This document shows, in pieces, positions 56,455-64,000 of a DNA stretch of 64,000 nt. The DNA comes from Glaciihabitans sp. (lineage in GTDB: Bacteria > Actinomycetota > Actinomycetes > Actinomycetales > Microbacteriaceae). Below the pieces are notes generated by a model. It was not told the origin of the DNA and made no database searches. It saw only the letters and a list, made by a program, of their open reading frames with translations. A program made the translations under genes and the position numbers. The stretch spans positions 180,979 to 244,978 of the forward strand of contig JAODMF010000020.1 of NCBI GenBank assembly GCA_025464095.1, in the 5' to 3' direction. The stretch's first letter is position 1. The number at the start of each line of letters is the position of its first letter.

Positions 56455-57044
56455 GCGGTCGCTAGCTCCTTGAGATTGATGTGTCCGTTGGCAATATCGA
56501 GCACGGCCTGGATGAGAAGCTCCCGCTCGATGGGCTTGATTCGTTCGTGCAGCGTCGCCTCGGTATCGCCCGGCAGCACAGGGATGCGCCGCTGGGAGAT
56601 GATCGGCCCGCTGTCGACTCCGTTGTCCACGATGATGACGCTCGCGCCTGTCTCCGTAACCCGGGCAGCGAGTGCATCGCGAACGCCGTGCGCGCCGGGA
56701 AACTCCGGCAGGAACGCGGGGTGGGTGTTGATCAGGTTCGGGCTGAGCGCATCCACGACCCGCGGTGGAAAGAGCTTCATGAAGCCACTCAGGATGACCA
56801 GGTCGGGATTCCAGAGTCGGATCTGCTCGAGCATGGCGTCGCCCCACGCATCCCGGTCGGCGAAGGCCGACAGCGCGCAGGAGAACGTCGGAATGCCGAA
56901 CTCTTCGGCGTGCGCGAAGCCGTCCGCATCGCGGTCCGCCCCGACGGCGACGACGCGGGCGGGAAACTCAGCGTCTTCGGATGCCTCCAGCAGCGCCCGC
57001 AGATTGGACCCGCCGCCCGAGATCAGCACCACAAGCGAAAGCAC
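56451..57044 (-). CDS. purN: Phosphoribosylglycinamide formyltransferase
   Basis: The 197-residue enzyme transfers formyl from 10-formyl-THF to [18 protein letters not shown] is the N-terminal phosphate loop, and [20 protein letters not shown] carries catalytic Asn/His, with Asp in [11 protein letters not shown]. The GTG start is 6 nt after TAGGCT, with GGAG overlapping the spacer. purH follows with a 4-bp overlap. DUF6350-purN-purH is a conserved actinobacterial order. Confidence 0.95.
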   Translation of the reverse strand: MLSLVVLISGGGSNLRALLEASEDAEFPARVVAVGADRDADGFAHAEEFGIPTFSCALSAFADRDAWGDAMLEQIRLWNPDLVILSGFMKLFPPRVVDALSPNLINTHPAFLPEFPGAHGVRDALAARVTETGASVIIVDNGVDSGPIISQRRIPVLPGDTEATLHERIKPIERELLIQAVLDIANGHINLKELATA

Positions 57045-57091
57045 CGCTCCAGCCTACCGGGCCGGTGGATGCCGTCAGCCGTGAGCTGCCG

Positions 57092-58345
57092 CTATCCCAG
57101 CCGGCGCACCGGTTGCGTCGCTGCCTCACCGGGCTCTGCCCGCGGCTGGGGCTGGCGGGACGCGACCAGCATCCCGAACAGCGCCGCGACCGCGATCTCG
57201 ACCGCAGCCCAGAGGGCGATCTGCCAGCCGTCCGGGCCGACGACCTGCAGCCGTCCCGGGCCCACACCACCGGCGGATGCCGCGGCAAGAATTCCCAGCA
57301 CCGCGCCGCCGACGACACCGATTCCCGCCCCCGCGAGCAGTACCTGCCGTGGGCCGACTATGCCCTGCGTGCCAACGAGCCGGCCGCGGAACACGGCACC
57401 GACGAGAAAGCCCGCGATGACGGGAACGAGCAGGCCCGCGAGGCCGAATGGCGAGTCGCCCTGCGGTAACGCGCCGAGCACCGGCAGCGCGGGAATCGGC
57501 CCGAGCGCGGTGGCGATCGGCGTCACCGACGACCCCGCGCCGATGGAAAAGCCCGGACCGACGAGCCAGGAGGCGGCCCACACCACGAGGTTCGGCAGGA
57601 AGGCGAGTTGACCCAGCGTGATCGCGAACCCGCCGAGACCCTCACCGTGCAGGCCCTCATACAGGGTGATGATGCGCGCGTAGTTTCCGATGAAGAGCAC
57701 GGCGACGAGAATGGCCGCGATAGCCGTCACGATGGCGGCGGTCGCCGCTCCACCCCGCAGGACAACCGACAGGGTCGCGCGGGTGGACTCGCGCCAGCCG
57801 GCCATCCAGTCCCCGATCCGATCGGGCACGGCATCCGAAGCACCATGAGCGCGAAGCAGGCCGATCGCGAGGCCGATCGCGAAAACCAGAGTGGGCAGCA
57901 GCGTTCCCTGCGCGAGCGACGGCTGCACGAGGGGGAAGCGCGCGGAGGCGGTCACCCCGAACGCCAGGAGGGCGAAGACGAGAAGGGCGACGATCGACCC
58001 CGCGACGCGGTGCCCGGCCTCGCCGATGCGGCGGCCCGCGCGAACAGCGAGCAGCACCGTGAGAAGGGCAAAGCCGAGGGCGGCCATCCCGACATCGAAC
58101 GGCGTCGTCACCCCGGCGAAGCCCGCGCTCCTCGCCGTCGCGGCATCCAGTGTCACGGCGAGGTCGACGCCGTGGCCGACCAGCCACGCGTCGGCGGATG
58201 CCCGCCAGAAGATCGCCCAGTCCGGTGCGAACCCGTACTGGGCGCCCCAGAGCACCGTCAGGGGGGCGAGCGGGATCGCCACGCCGATGCCGGCGACCAG
58301 TGCGGCCTCGAATGCCGCGAAGAGCGCGGTGAGCGTGCGGTTCAT
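57092..58345 (-). CDS. DUF6350 multi-pass membrane protein
   Basis: The 417-residue protein has about ten hydrophobic segments, starting MNRTLTALFAAFEAALVAGIG, with WLVGHG and LPNLVVWAASWLVGPGFSIG typical of the actinobacterial DUF6350 family (sometimes labelled PerM). Its function is unknown; the family is constantly found next to purN/purH and sucCD. TAGGGT lies 10 nt before the ATG. It precedes purN by 47 bp on the same strand. Confidence 0.88.
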   Translation of the reverse strand: MNRTLTALFAAFEAALVAGIGVAIPLAPLTVLWGAQYGFAPDWAIFWRASADAWLVGHGVDLAVTLDAATARSAGFAGVTTPFDVGMAALGFALLTVLLAVRAGRRIGEAGHRVAGSIVALLVFALLAFGVTASARFPLVQPSLAQGTLLPTLVFAIGLAIGLLRAHGASDAVPDRIGDWMAGWRESTRATLSVVLRGGAATAAIVTAIAAILVAVLFIGNYARIITLYEGLHGEGLGGFAITLGQLAFLPNLVVWAASWLVGPGFSIGAGSSVTPIATALGPIPALPVLGALPQGDSPFGLAGLLVPVIAGFLVGAVFRGRLVGTQGIVGPRQVLLAGAGIGVVGGAVLGILAAASAGGVGPGRLQVVGPDGWQIALWAAVEIAVAALFGMLVASRQPQPRAEPGEAATQPVRRLG

Positions 58346-58399
58346 ACCGCTCTCGACCCTAGCGGGAGCGGAGCACGGGATCCCCGTGCCCCGCCGCTA

Positions 58400-61300
58400 T
58401 TAGAGTTGTGGGCCCGGGGCGATGAGTGCCGTGAACGCCGAATCCCGCGTCTTGGTCGTATAGCCGTCGTGCGAGCCGGTGACCGTGACACGGATCTTCG
58501 CACCCACGTCGGTCGAACTCAGATCGTAGGTTGCGGCATCCGCGCCGACCAGCGTCAGCGTGTCCCCGACGAGGCGCGCCCACTGGTAGTGGAACTCCGT
58601 GCCTGCCGTCCATTTGCCCGGGATGGCCGTCAGGGTCTTTTCCGCTGCCCGTGTGCCGGTGATCGTGGGCGTTGCGCTGGTTATCGGCCGCACCACCGGG
58701 GAAGTCGCGCCCGACGTCTGGTTCGCCTCGTGATAGCCGACGCGGTACCCGGACACGATCACGCTGATGGCCTTGCCGAGGTCGGAGGTGCTCGGCGTGT
58801 ACGTCGACCCCGTGGCGCCGATGATCGGCTCCCCGGAGCGCTGCCACTGGAAGTAACGCGTCACTCCTGAGGTCCATGCCGAGCCCGCCGGCTTGAGCGG
58901 GACGCCCAGCACCGCGTCGTCGGCGATGGTGACGGCGTGGGTGGCAAACTGACCCCGCTCAACGAACATCGTCGGCTCCGACGTGCGGGTAACGGCGGTG
59001 AACCCCGATTTGTGCCCGGTGACTCGCACGGTGATCGCCTTCGCGAGCGCAGAACTGGTCACGGTAAAGGTCGACGCGGTTGCCCCCGTCGTCGGGTGTA
59101 CACCGTCGAGGAACCACTGGTAGGTAAAGGTCGATCCCGTCGTCCAGTCTCCCGGCTCGGCGGTCAGAACCATGCCGACGTGCACCGTGACCTCGGGGAT
59201 GGGAATGGACACGGTCGGGCGGCTGGAGAGTGGCAGCACGGGCGTTGTCGTGGTCGTGGTCCCGGTGGTGCTGGCATGCGCCGCAATGGTTGACGCCGCG
59301 GCGATGGGGGTCACGTTTGTGGTCGCCGCTGTCGTGACGGATGCACCGGTGAATCCGGACCTGTACCCGGTCACGCGCACCGATAGGGCCGCGCCCACGT
59401 CTGTGGCGGTCGGGGTGTACGTGGACGCGGTCGCGCCAATGATTTGTTCACCGTCACGCAGCCACTCATAGGACACCGTCGTTCCCGGTGCCCAGGTGTT
59501 ACCGCTGATGAGGAGCTTGGTTCCCACCACCGCTCCTGCCGGTATCACTGGCGTCGGGGCCACGAGCGTGCCCTGGTCTGAGGCAGTGGCTGGGTTCGAC
59601 ACCCGTCGGACCGAGGTGTAGCCGGAACGCTTGCCGGTCACAGCTACCAAAATTCGCTTGTCCAACAGCGAGCTGGACACGGCGAGAGTGCTGTGGGTTT
59701 GCCCGCTGAGGGCAACGCCATTCGCGTACCACTGGTACCCGAACGTCACGCTCGGGCTCCACAGGTGATGGCTGACGACGAGGGTACCCCCGGTGACCGG
59801 CCGACTGTCTTCAAGACCGGAGATCGTGGGACGGCTGCTGGAGAGCACGCCCGAGGCCACGGTGGAGGTCTTGGCACTCGTGCGGACGGTCTTGACCACG
59901 GCCGGTGCAGTGCCCTTGACCCCGGTAACCACTACCTGGAGCTGCTTGCCGCGGTCGGATGACGTCAGCAGGTAGGTCGGCGAGGTCGCGCCCGAAATCG
60001 TAATTCCCGAACGCAGCCACTTGTACGTGAACGCGGTGCCGGCCGGCCAGGCGCCACGCACGGCGGTGAGAGTCGAGCCGACACGCGCTGTGCCGGTGAT
60101 GGTCGGTACCGGGATCGTGCTGGTCACGTAGATGGTGCTGATCCGGGTTACATCGCCGACAATCATCTGCAGTGTGTGTGCGCCGGGAGCGAGGTTGCCG
60201 AGACTGAAGGTGAGGCCGCTGAAGGCGCCGCTCGCATCCGTCTCCGTGTTTGCGCTCTGGTAGCCGCTGTCGATCGAAATCCCCACATCCGTGCCGCGGG
60301 GAAGATACTTTCCCGCAGCGGTCAGTTCCTGGTTGGGCAGGACCGCGTCGCCGACGACATCCGCGTCGCCAACCGCCGAATAGCTGACCACCGGGTCTGC
60401 CAGAAGAGCAATCGAGGTGAGGAAAGCAGCGCCGACGCCGAGCACGGTCCGGGAGCCGATGAACTCGTCGGCGCCACTGATCGCGCCGAGGGTGTCACGA
60501 CCCGCGCCGACGAACTTGCCGTCGGTGGTCACGCCCAGTGTGGTTGACGAGCCCGCGACGACCTGCGCCATGTCGCGCCCGGCGACATTTGCGACGAAAC
60601 CTGTCGACATTGAGTTGGTGTCGTCACCCCACGCCCGAACGGAGTGGTCGTCCAGCAGCGCGACGATGTGGTTTCCGTTGGCGGACAGCTGAGTGGCGAC
60701 CACTCCCGTCGGGATTCCGCTCTTTTCCCCGAAGTTGTTCGTCCCCCAGCCAACGATGCTGCCGTCGTCGAGCAGCGCGAAGGAGTCATAGTTGGTGGCG
60801 GCGACGGCAGTGACCGTGTGTGAGCCGATTGCCGTCGCTGCGGCCGCCGGGTCGGACTGGTGCGAACTGTTTTCTCCCCACATCGCCACGGTTCCACCGG
60901 TGAGCAGTGCGATCGAGTGCGTCTGGCTGATCGCGACCTGCACAGCGGTGTGCGTGCCGATCGCAGCTGCGGCACCGCTCACCTGCCCGTACTGGTCGTC
61001 GCCCCATCCGACCACCTTGCCGTTATCGAGGACCGCCAGGGCGCTCTGGTAGGCCGCCGCGACCTGCGTCACCTTGTGGTTGTCCAGTGCTTCGGCGGCG
61101 CCCGAGACCTGTCCGGCGGCGTCATTGCCCCATGCGGCCACCTCACCCTTATCGGTGAGGGCCAGGGTAAAGAAGTCGCCCGAGACGATCGAGACGGGGT
61201 TGCGGCCCGCGAGCGCCGCAGCGCCACCGTCGGTCACGTGGTCCTCGGCACCGACCCAGCCGAATCCGACAGTGTAGGCCGACGGCGCCGGCGACGGCGG

Positions 61301-61426
61301 GGACGCGGGAGACATCGCGTGCGCGGGAGAAACGACCACGAGCACGCCGGCGAGAACCGACAGGACCGCCAGCAGCACGACCATGCGCTTCGCGGTCGGC
61401 AGGATGGCGTTGGGCATGGTGTTCAT
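58400..61426 (-). CDS. Secreted RCC1-repeat / Ig-like repeat surface protein
   Basis: The 1008-residue protein starts at the ATG ending at 61426 (GGGGAG 5 nt upstream). After a signal peptide (VVVSPAHA) come about six RCC1-like propeller repeats marked by LALTDKGEVAAWGNDAAGQ and VVGWGDDQYGQ (residues 50-340). A short carboxypeptidase-like domain follows, then six tandem Ig-like repeats of 75-90 residues with the pattern VGxxLTAxxGxW-Y-W-ISGATxSTY-VxVTG. No sortase or transmembrane anchor was seen. A binding or adhesive role is inferred. Confidence 0.88.
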   Translation of the reverse strand: MNTMPNAILPTAKRMVVLLAVLSVLAGVLVVVSPAHAMSPASPPSPAPSAYTVGFGWVGAEDHVTDGGAAALAGRNPVSIVSGDFFTLALTDKGEVAAWGNDAAGQVSGAAEALDNHKVTQVAAAYQSALAVLDNGKVVGWGDDQYGQVSGAAAAIGTHTAVQVAISQTHSIALLTGGTVAMWGENSSHQSDPAAAATAIGSHTVTAVAATNYDSFALLDDGSIVGWGTNNFGEKSGIPTGVVATQLSANGNHIVALLDDHSVRAWGDDTNSMSTGFVANVAGRDMAQVVAGSSTTLGVTTDGKFVGAGRDTLGAISGADEFIGSRTVLGVGAAFLTSIALLADPVVSYSAVGDADVVGDAVLPNQELTAAGKYLPRGTDVGISIDSGYQSANTETDASGAFSGLTFSLGNLAPGAHTLQMIVGDVTRISTIYVTSTIPVPTITGTARVGSTLTAVRGAWPAGTAFTYKWLRSGITISGATSPTYLLTSSDRGKQLQVVVTGVKGTAPAVVKTVRTSAKTSTVASGVLSSSRPTISGLEDSRPVTGGTLVVSHHLWSPSVTFGYQWYANGVALSGQTHSTLAVSSSLLDKRILVAVTGKRSGYTSVRRVSNPATASDQGTLVAPTPVIPAGAVVGTKLLISGNTWAPGTTVSYEWLRDGEQIIGATASTYTPTATDVGAALSVRVTGYRSGFTGASVTTAATTNVTPIAAASTIAAHASTTGTTTTTTPVLPLSSRPTVSIPIPEVTVHVGMVLTAEPGDWTTGSTFTYQWFLDGVHPTTGATASTFTVTSSALAKAITVRVTGHKSGFTAVTRTSEPTMFVERGQFATHAVTIADDAVLGVPLKPAGSAWTSGVTRYFQWQRSGEPIIGATGSTYTPSTSDLGKAISVIVSGYRVGYHEANQTSGATSPVVRPITSATPTITGTRAAEKTLTAIPGKWTAGTEFHYQWARLVGDTLTLVGADAATYDLSSTDVGAKIRVTVTGSHDGYTTKTRDSAFTALIAPGPQL

Positions 61427-61593
61427 GGTGGCTCCCCGTTGAGAAATGAGATCCCCGCAGCGGGGCGACACGGCCGGACAAAAGTCCGAGCACGGTGCCT
61501 CGCCAGCGTATTGCTGCGGCGCGCCCAGCACGAGACTCACGCCGCCCCCAGTTCGGGGCTGGTAACCGACGGAAACTCCGGCAAGCTAGCCGG

Positions 61594-62193
61594 ATGACGC
61601 AGTCGGTTTACCAGCGCGTGCTCGGCCCGCGATTCGCCGACCTCGATCCGCACCTGGGGGCATACTTCTCGGCGCTCGAGCCCGGGACGGTGGGGCGGGG
61701 TTCAGGCGTCTACGACGTTGCGGGATCGGCGCAGCGGTGGCTGGTGCCGGCTCTTGTCCTGCTCGGCTGGCGCCGCATCCTGTTTCCGGAGTTCGGTCGC
61801 GACATCCCATTCGACATCGAGAACACCCCCGGCCCCGATGGCGGCCTCTCCGCGGTGCGCGTCACGCACTTCGCCACCCGGGATCGCGTCATGGAAGACA
61901 CCATGCGCGTGATTGACGGCCGACTGCACGACTTCCTCGGCCGGAGGCGCGGGCTCGAGGTGCGGTTCGTCCTGTCCGTCGCATCCGGTGCACTCGTGAT
62001 GCGCTCGGACCGCACCTGGCTGCACCTCGGCCCGCTGCGGCTGCGGCTGCCCGCGCTCCTCAGCGCCGCGGTCGACCTGACCGAGCAGTGGGATGGCGAC
62101 GCCCAGCGCGTGACCGTGCGGATGCGGCATCCACTGTTCGGGACGGTCTTCGAGTACGGCGGGCGGTTCGCGTACCGGGTTGAGCCTGGGTGA
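61594..62193 (+). CDS. DUF4166 domain protein
   Basis: The 199-residue protein matches the DUF4166 pattern: YQRVLGPRFADLDPHLGAYF at the N-terminus, GWRRILFPE, and a C-terminal FEYGGRFAYRVE. Such domains are found alone or fused to NAD-dependent oxidoreductases. The role is unknown. No membrane helix is certain. It is the only plus-strand gene in this part of the window and its stop abuts a repeat-filled gap. Confidence 0.85.
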   Translation: MTQSVYQRVLGPRFADLDPHLGAYFSALEPGTVGRGSGVYDVAGSAQRWLVPALVLLGWRRILFPEFGRDIPFDIENTPGPDGGLSAVRVTHFATRDRVMEDTMRVIDGRLHDFLGRRRGLEVRFVLSVASGALVMRSDRTWLHLGPLRLRLPALLSAAVDLTEQWDGDAQRVTVRMRHPLFGTVFEYGGRFAYRVEPG

Positions 62194-62246
62194 TGTTGGG
62201 GGGCGGCCGCGGGGCGGGGTGGTCGGGATCGGGGTCGGCTCGTGGT

Positions 62247-62562
62247 GGCGGGGGTTACGGGCGGTGGTGGCGGGAGTTACGGGCGGTGGTGGCGGGAGTT
62301 GTTGCCGCTGCGGGCCCGCTCGCGCTCAACCGCCCGCGGTGGCGGGAGTTGTTGCCGACTCTGGCGGGAGTTATTCGCCGCTTCGGCGGGAGTTATTGCG
62401 GGTGCTGGCGCGCTCACACTCAACCGCCCGCGGTGGCGGGAGTTATTGCCGACCCTGGCGGGAGTTACGGAGCCGTGGCGGCGGGAGTTGCCGCTTTGCG
62501 GCGGGAGTTCTTGCCCACGTGGCGGGAGATAAGTCGATGCGGCGGGAGCCTGGGCTCCCGCC
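62247..62562. repeat. GGCGGGAGTT repeat array (about 12 copies)
   Basis: GGCGGGAGTT or close variants recur at about 62247, 62269, 62291, 62341, 62363, 62385, 62435, 62457, 62480, 62500, 62521 and 62541, mostly 20-23 bp apart. A 50-bp filler containing CTCAACCGCCCGCGGT occurs twice, so a 94-bp higher-order period is visible. The array ends in a palindrome, GGCGGGAGCC-TG-GGCTCCCGCC (62541-62562). ORFs across it are low-complexity and not credible as protein. This and the next array fill the 700-bp gap before sucD. Confidence 0.85.
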
Positions 62563-62580
62563 AACTGCACTTGTCCCCCG

Positions 62581-62858
62581 CCACGAGCATTCAGCAGGCA
62601 GGAGCGAGCGCCACAAGCACTCAGAAGGCAAGAAGCCAGCACCCCAAGCACTCACCAGGCAAGCACTCACTACCCCAAGCCCTCACCAGGCAAGCACCCA
62701 GCGCCACAAGCACTCAACAGGCAAGCACTCCGCACCACAAGCACTCAACAGGCAAGCACTCCGCACCACCACAACTCAGCAGGCAAGACCCGAGCACAAC
62801 AAGCACTCACCAGGCAAGCACTCACTACCCCAAGCACTCACCAGCCAGAAAGCGAGAG
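62581..62858. repeat. 31-bp tandem repeat array, nine units
   Basis: Units begin at 62581, 62611, 62642, 62673, 62704, 62735, 62766, 62797 and 62828; all are 31 bp except the first (30 bp). The consensus opens CCACAAGCACTCA and continues with CAGGCAAGCACTC. Units five and six are identical over all 31 bp, while others differ at several positions. There are no unique spacers, so it is not CRISPR. The period is not a multiple of three, and the plus strand lacks stops in every frame, which explains the open frames across it. It ends about 40 bp before the sucD stop. Confidence 0.92.
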
Positions 62859-62896
62859 GAGCAGCACCACCACCGCCACCCCCTCCTCACCACTCC

Positions 62897-63784
62897 CTAC
62901 AGCGCCGCGTAAACCTCACGCAACAGGGCGGCGGTCTCGGATGGCGTCTTGCCGACGCGAACCCCCGCCGCTTCGAGCGCGATCTTCTTGCCCTCGGCGG
63001 TTCCGGCACCGGATGACACGATCGCGCCCGCGTGGCCCATCGTCTTGCCCTCGGGCGCGGTGAAGCCGGCGACGTAGCCGACCACCGGCTTGGTGACGAA
63101 GGATCGGACGTAGTCGGCGGCGCGCTCCTCCGCGTCACCGCCGATCTCGCCGACGAGGATCACCGCATCGGTGTCCGGATCGTCCTCGAAGTCGTGCAGC
63201 GCGTCGATGTGGGTGGTCCCGATGACCGGGTCGCCGCCGATCCCGACGCAGGTGGAGAAGCCCAGGTCGCGCAGCTCGTGCATCAGTTGGTAGGTGAGCG
63301 TGCCGGACTTGGAGACCAGGCCGATCCGCCCCGCGCCGGTGATGTCGGCGGGGATGATCCCGGCGTTGGCGCGCCCGGGGCTGATGATGCCGGGGCAGTT
63401 GGGGCCGATGATCCTGGTCCTTCCGCCCCCGGCCAGGTTGTGCGCCCAGAAGCCGGCGCTGTCGTGGACCGGGATGCCCTCGGTGATGACGACGACGAGC
63501 GGCACCGCGGCGTCGATCGCCTCCACCACCGCCGCGCGGGCGAACCGCGGCGGGACGAAGACGACGGTGGTGTCCGCGCCGGTCGCCGCGACGCCCTCGG
63601 CGACACTCTCGAACACCGGCAGGACCCGGTCCCCGACCCGGACGCCGCGCCCGCCCTTGCCGGGCGTCACCCCGCCGACCACGTCCGTGCCCGCCGTGAT
63701 CATGCGCAGGGTGTGCTTCGTTCCCTCGGCCCCGGTCATGCCCTGGACCAGGACCTTGTTGTGTTCGGTGAGCCAGATGGCCAT
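62897..63784 (-). CDS. sucD: Succinyl-CoA ligase alpha subunit
   Basis: The 295-residue subunit forms succinyl-CoA or ATP/GTP in the TCA cycle together with Suc[14 protein letters not shown] starts the CoA-binding domain, [10 protein letters not shown] is the conserved loop, and the phosphorylated His251 lies in [10 protein letters not shown]. Third codon positions are almost all G or C, more extreme than in neighbours, and the N-terminus ([10 protein letters not shown]) is not the form I recall for Microbacteriaceae. It lies 15 bp after sucC. Confidence 0.95.
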   Translation of the reverse strand: MAIWLTEHNKVLVQGMTGAEGTKHTLRMITAGTDVVGGVTPGKGGRGVRVGDRVLPVFESVAEGVAATGADTTVVFVPPRFARAAVVEAIDAAVPLVVVITEGIPVHDSAGFWAHNLAGGGRTRIIGPNCPGIISPGRANAGIIPADITGAGRIGLVSKSGTLTYQLMHELRDLGFSTCVGIGGDPVIGTTHIDALHDFEDDPDTDAVILVGEIGGDAEERAADYVRSFVTKPVVGYVAGFTAPEGKTMGHAGAIVSSGAGTAEGKKIALEAAGVRVGKTPSETAALLREVYAAL

Positions 63785-63799
63785 CTTTCGTGTCCCTTC

Positions 63800-64000
63800 T
63801 CAGACCTGCGCGGCGAGGGCGGCGCAGAGCGCGGCGGCGCGCCCCGCGGCGGCGTCCATGGAGTCGACCAGTTCCACCAGCGGCAGTGCGGCGTCGGCGA
63901 GGATCCGGCGCCCCAGCTCGGCGTTGTTGCCGTCCAGGCGGACCACCAGGGGTTTGGTCAGGGCCGGCAGCGAGGCCAGCGCCTGCACGATCCCGTCCGC
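63800..64000 (-). CDS. sucC: Succinyl-CoA ligase beta subunit (C-terminal 66 residues)
   Basis: The frame runs off the right edge; only the C-terminus is present ([19 protein letters not shown]... to the stop). [19 protein letters not shown] and MDAAAGRAA match the end of SucC, which carries the nucleotide-grasp partner of SucD. It is immediately upstream of sucD on the same strand, the usual order. Codon use is as strongly GC-biased as in sucD. Confidence 0.9.
   Translation of the reverse strand, partial: ADGIVQALASLPALTKPLVVRLDGNNAELGRRILADAALPLVELVDSMDAAAGRAAALCAALAAQV

Noticed and set aside
62581..62858. CRISPR array
   Set aside because: Units are contiguous 31-bp repeats without unique spacers, and no cas gene is near.
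62190..62912. Plus-strand frames of about 240-280 residues across the repeat arrays
   Set aside because: They are low-complexity translations of minisatellites whose period is not a multiple of three; all three frames are open merely because the units lack stop codons, and no ribosome site or family signal is present.

Overview
The window reads as a chromosomal segment of a high-GC actinobacterium, most likely of the family Microbacteriaceae (inference from gene content, gene order and GC-rich codon use; no rRNA is present to settle the genus). About 50 protein genes, one tRNA-Lys, a ZTP riboswitch and several operator-like palindromes, hairpins and repeat arrays can be supported. No transposase, integrase, phage gene or CRISPR array was seen.

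Layout. 1-5.1 kb: the 3' part of a MutT1-like NUDIX/histidine phosphatase, then pstSCAB behind a Pho box. 5.1-7.4 kb: anti-sigma/ECF sigma pair (rskA-sigK type) and a conserved unknown gene, then tRNA-Lys. 7.6-11.1 kb: PadR regulator with membrane partner, a DUF1778/GNAT toxin-antitoxin pair with a palindromic operator, and an unknown gene. 11.2-17 kb: metallo-hydrolase, VOC protein, unknown gene, aldose epimerase, DeoR regulator and galTK (Leloir pathway) with twin operator sites in the divergent promoter. 17-25 kb: DUF2207 membrane protein, the one-carbon pair glyA-folD under a ZTP riboswitch, an MFS exporter and a secreted beta-helix protein. 25.2-35.4 kb: purU-nagA on the plus strand converging, across a four-unit repeat array, with a minus-strand operon ROK regulator - sugar ABC transporter (SBP and two permeases) - GH3 hexosaminidase - ROK kinase - nagB. 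Together these form an amino-sugar uptake and catabolism locus. 35.6-38.5 kb: a flavin-based extracytosolic electron-transfer cassette (FMN-binding lipoprotein, ApbE, RnfD/FNR-like fusion). 38.5-46.2 kb: two paralogous giant secreted subtilases. 46.4-49.7 kb: icd, an acetyltransferase, an alkyltransferase-like protein, a GH18 protein and a long perfect-armed inverted repeat. 49.7-53.6 kb: a heterodimeric ABC exporter with one degenerate ATP site, preceded by a possible leader peptide. 53.6-58.3 kb: a membrane-anchored dimethylargininase-like protein, purH, purN and a DUF6350 membrane protein. 58.4-64 kb: a secreted RCC1/Ig-repeat protein, a DUF4166 protein, two adjacent minisatellite arrays, and sucD with the end of sucC, which look compositionally distinct.

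Two themes recur. First, many monocistronic genes start 6-7 nt after a TAnnnT box (often TAGGCT), the signature of leaderless transcription. Second, folate/one-carbon and purine functions (glyA, folD, purU, purN, purH, ZTP riboswitch) and amino-sugar/cell-wall functions (nag genes, GH3, GH18) are over-represented. Coordinates and translations were read by eye; family names rest on motif recognition without database searches.
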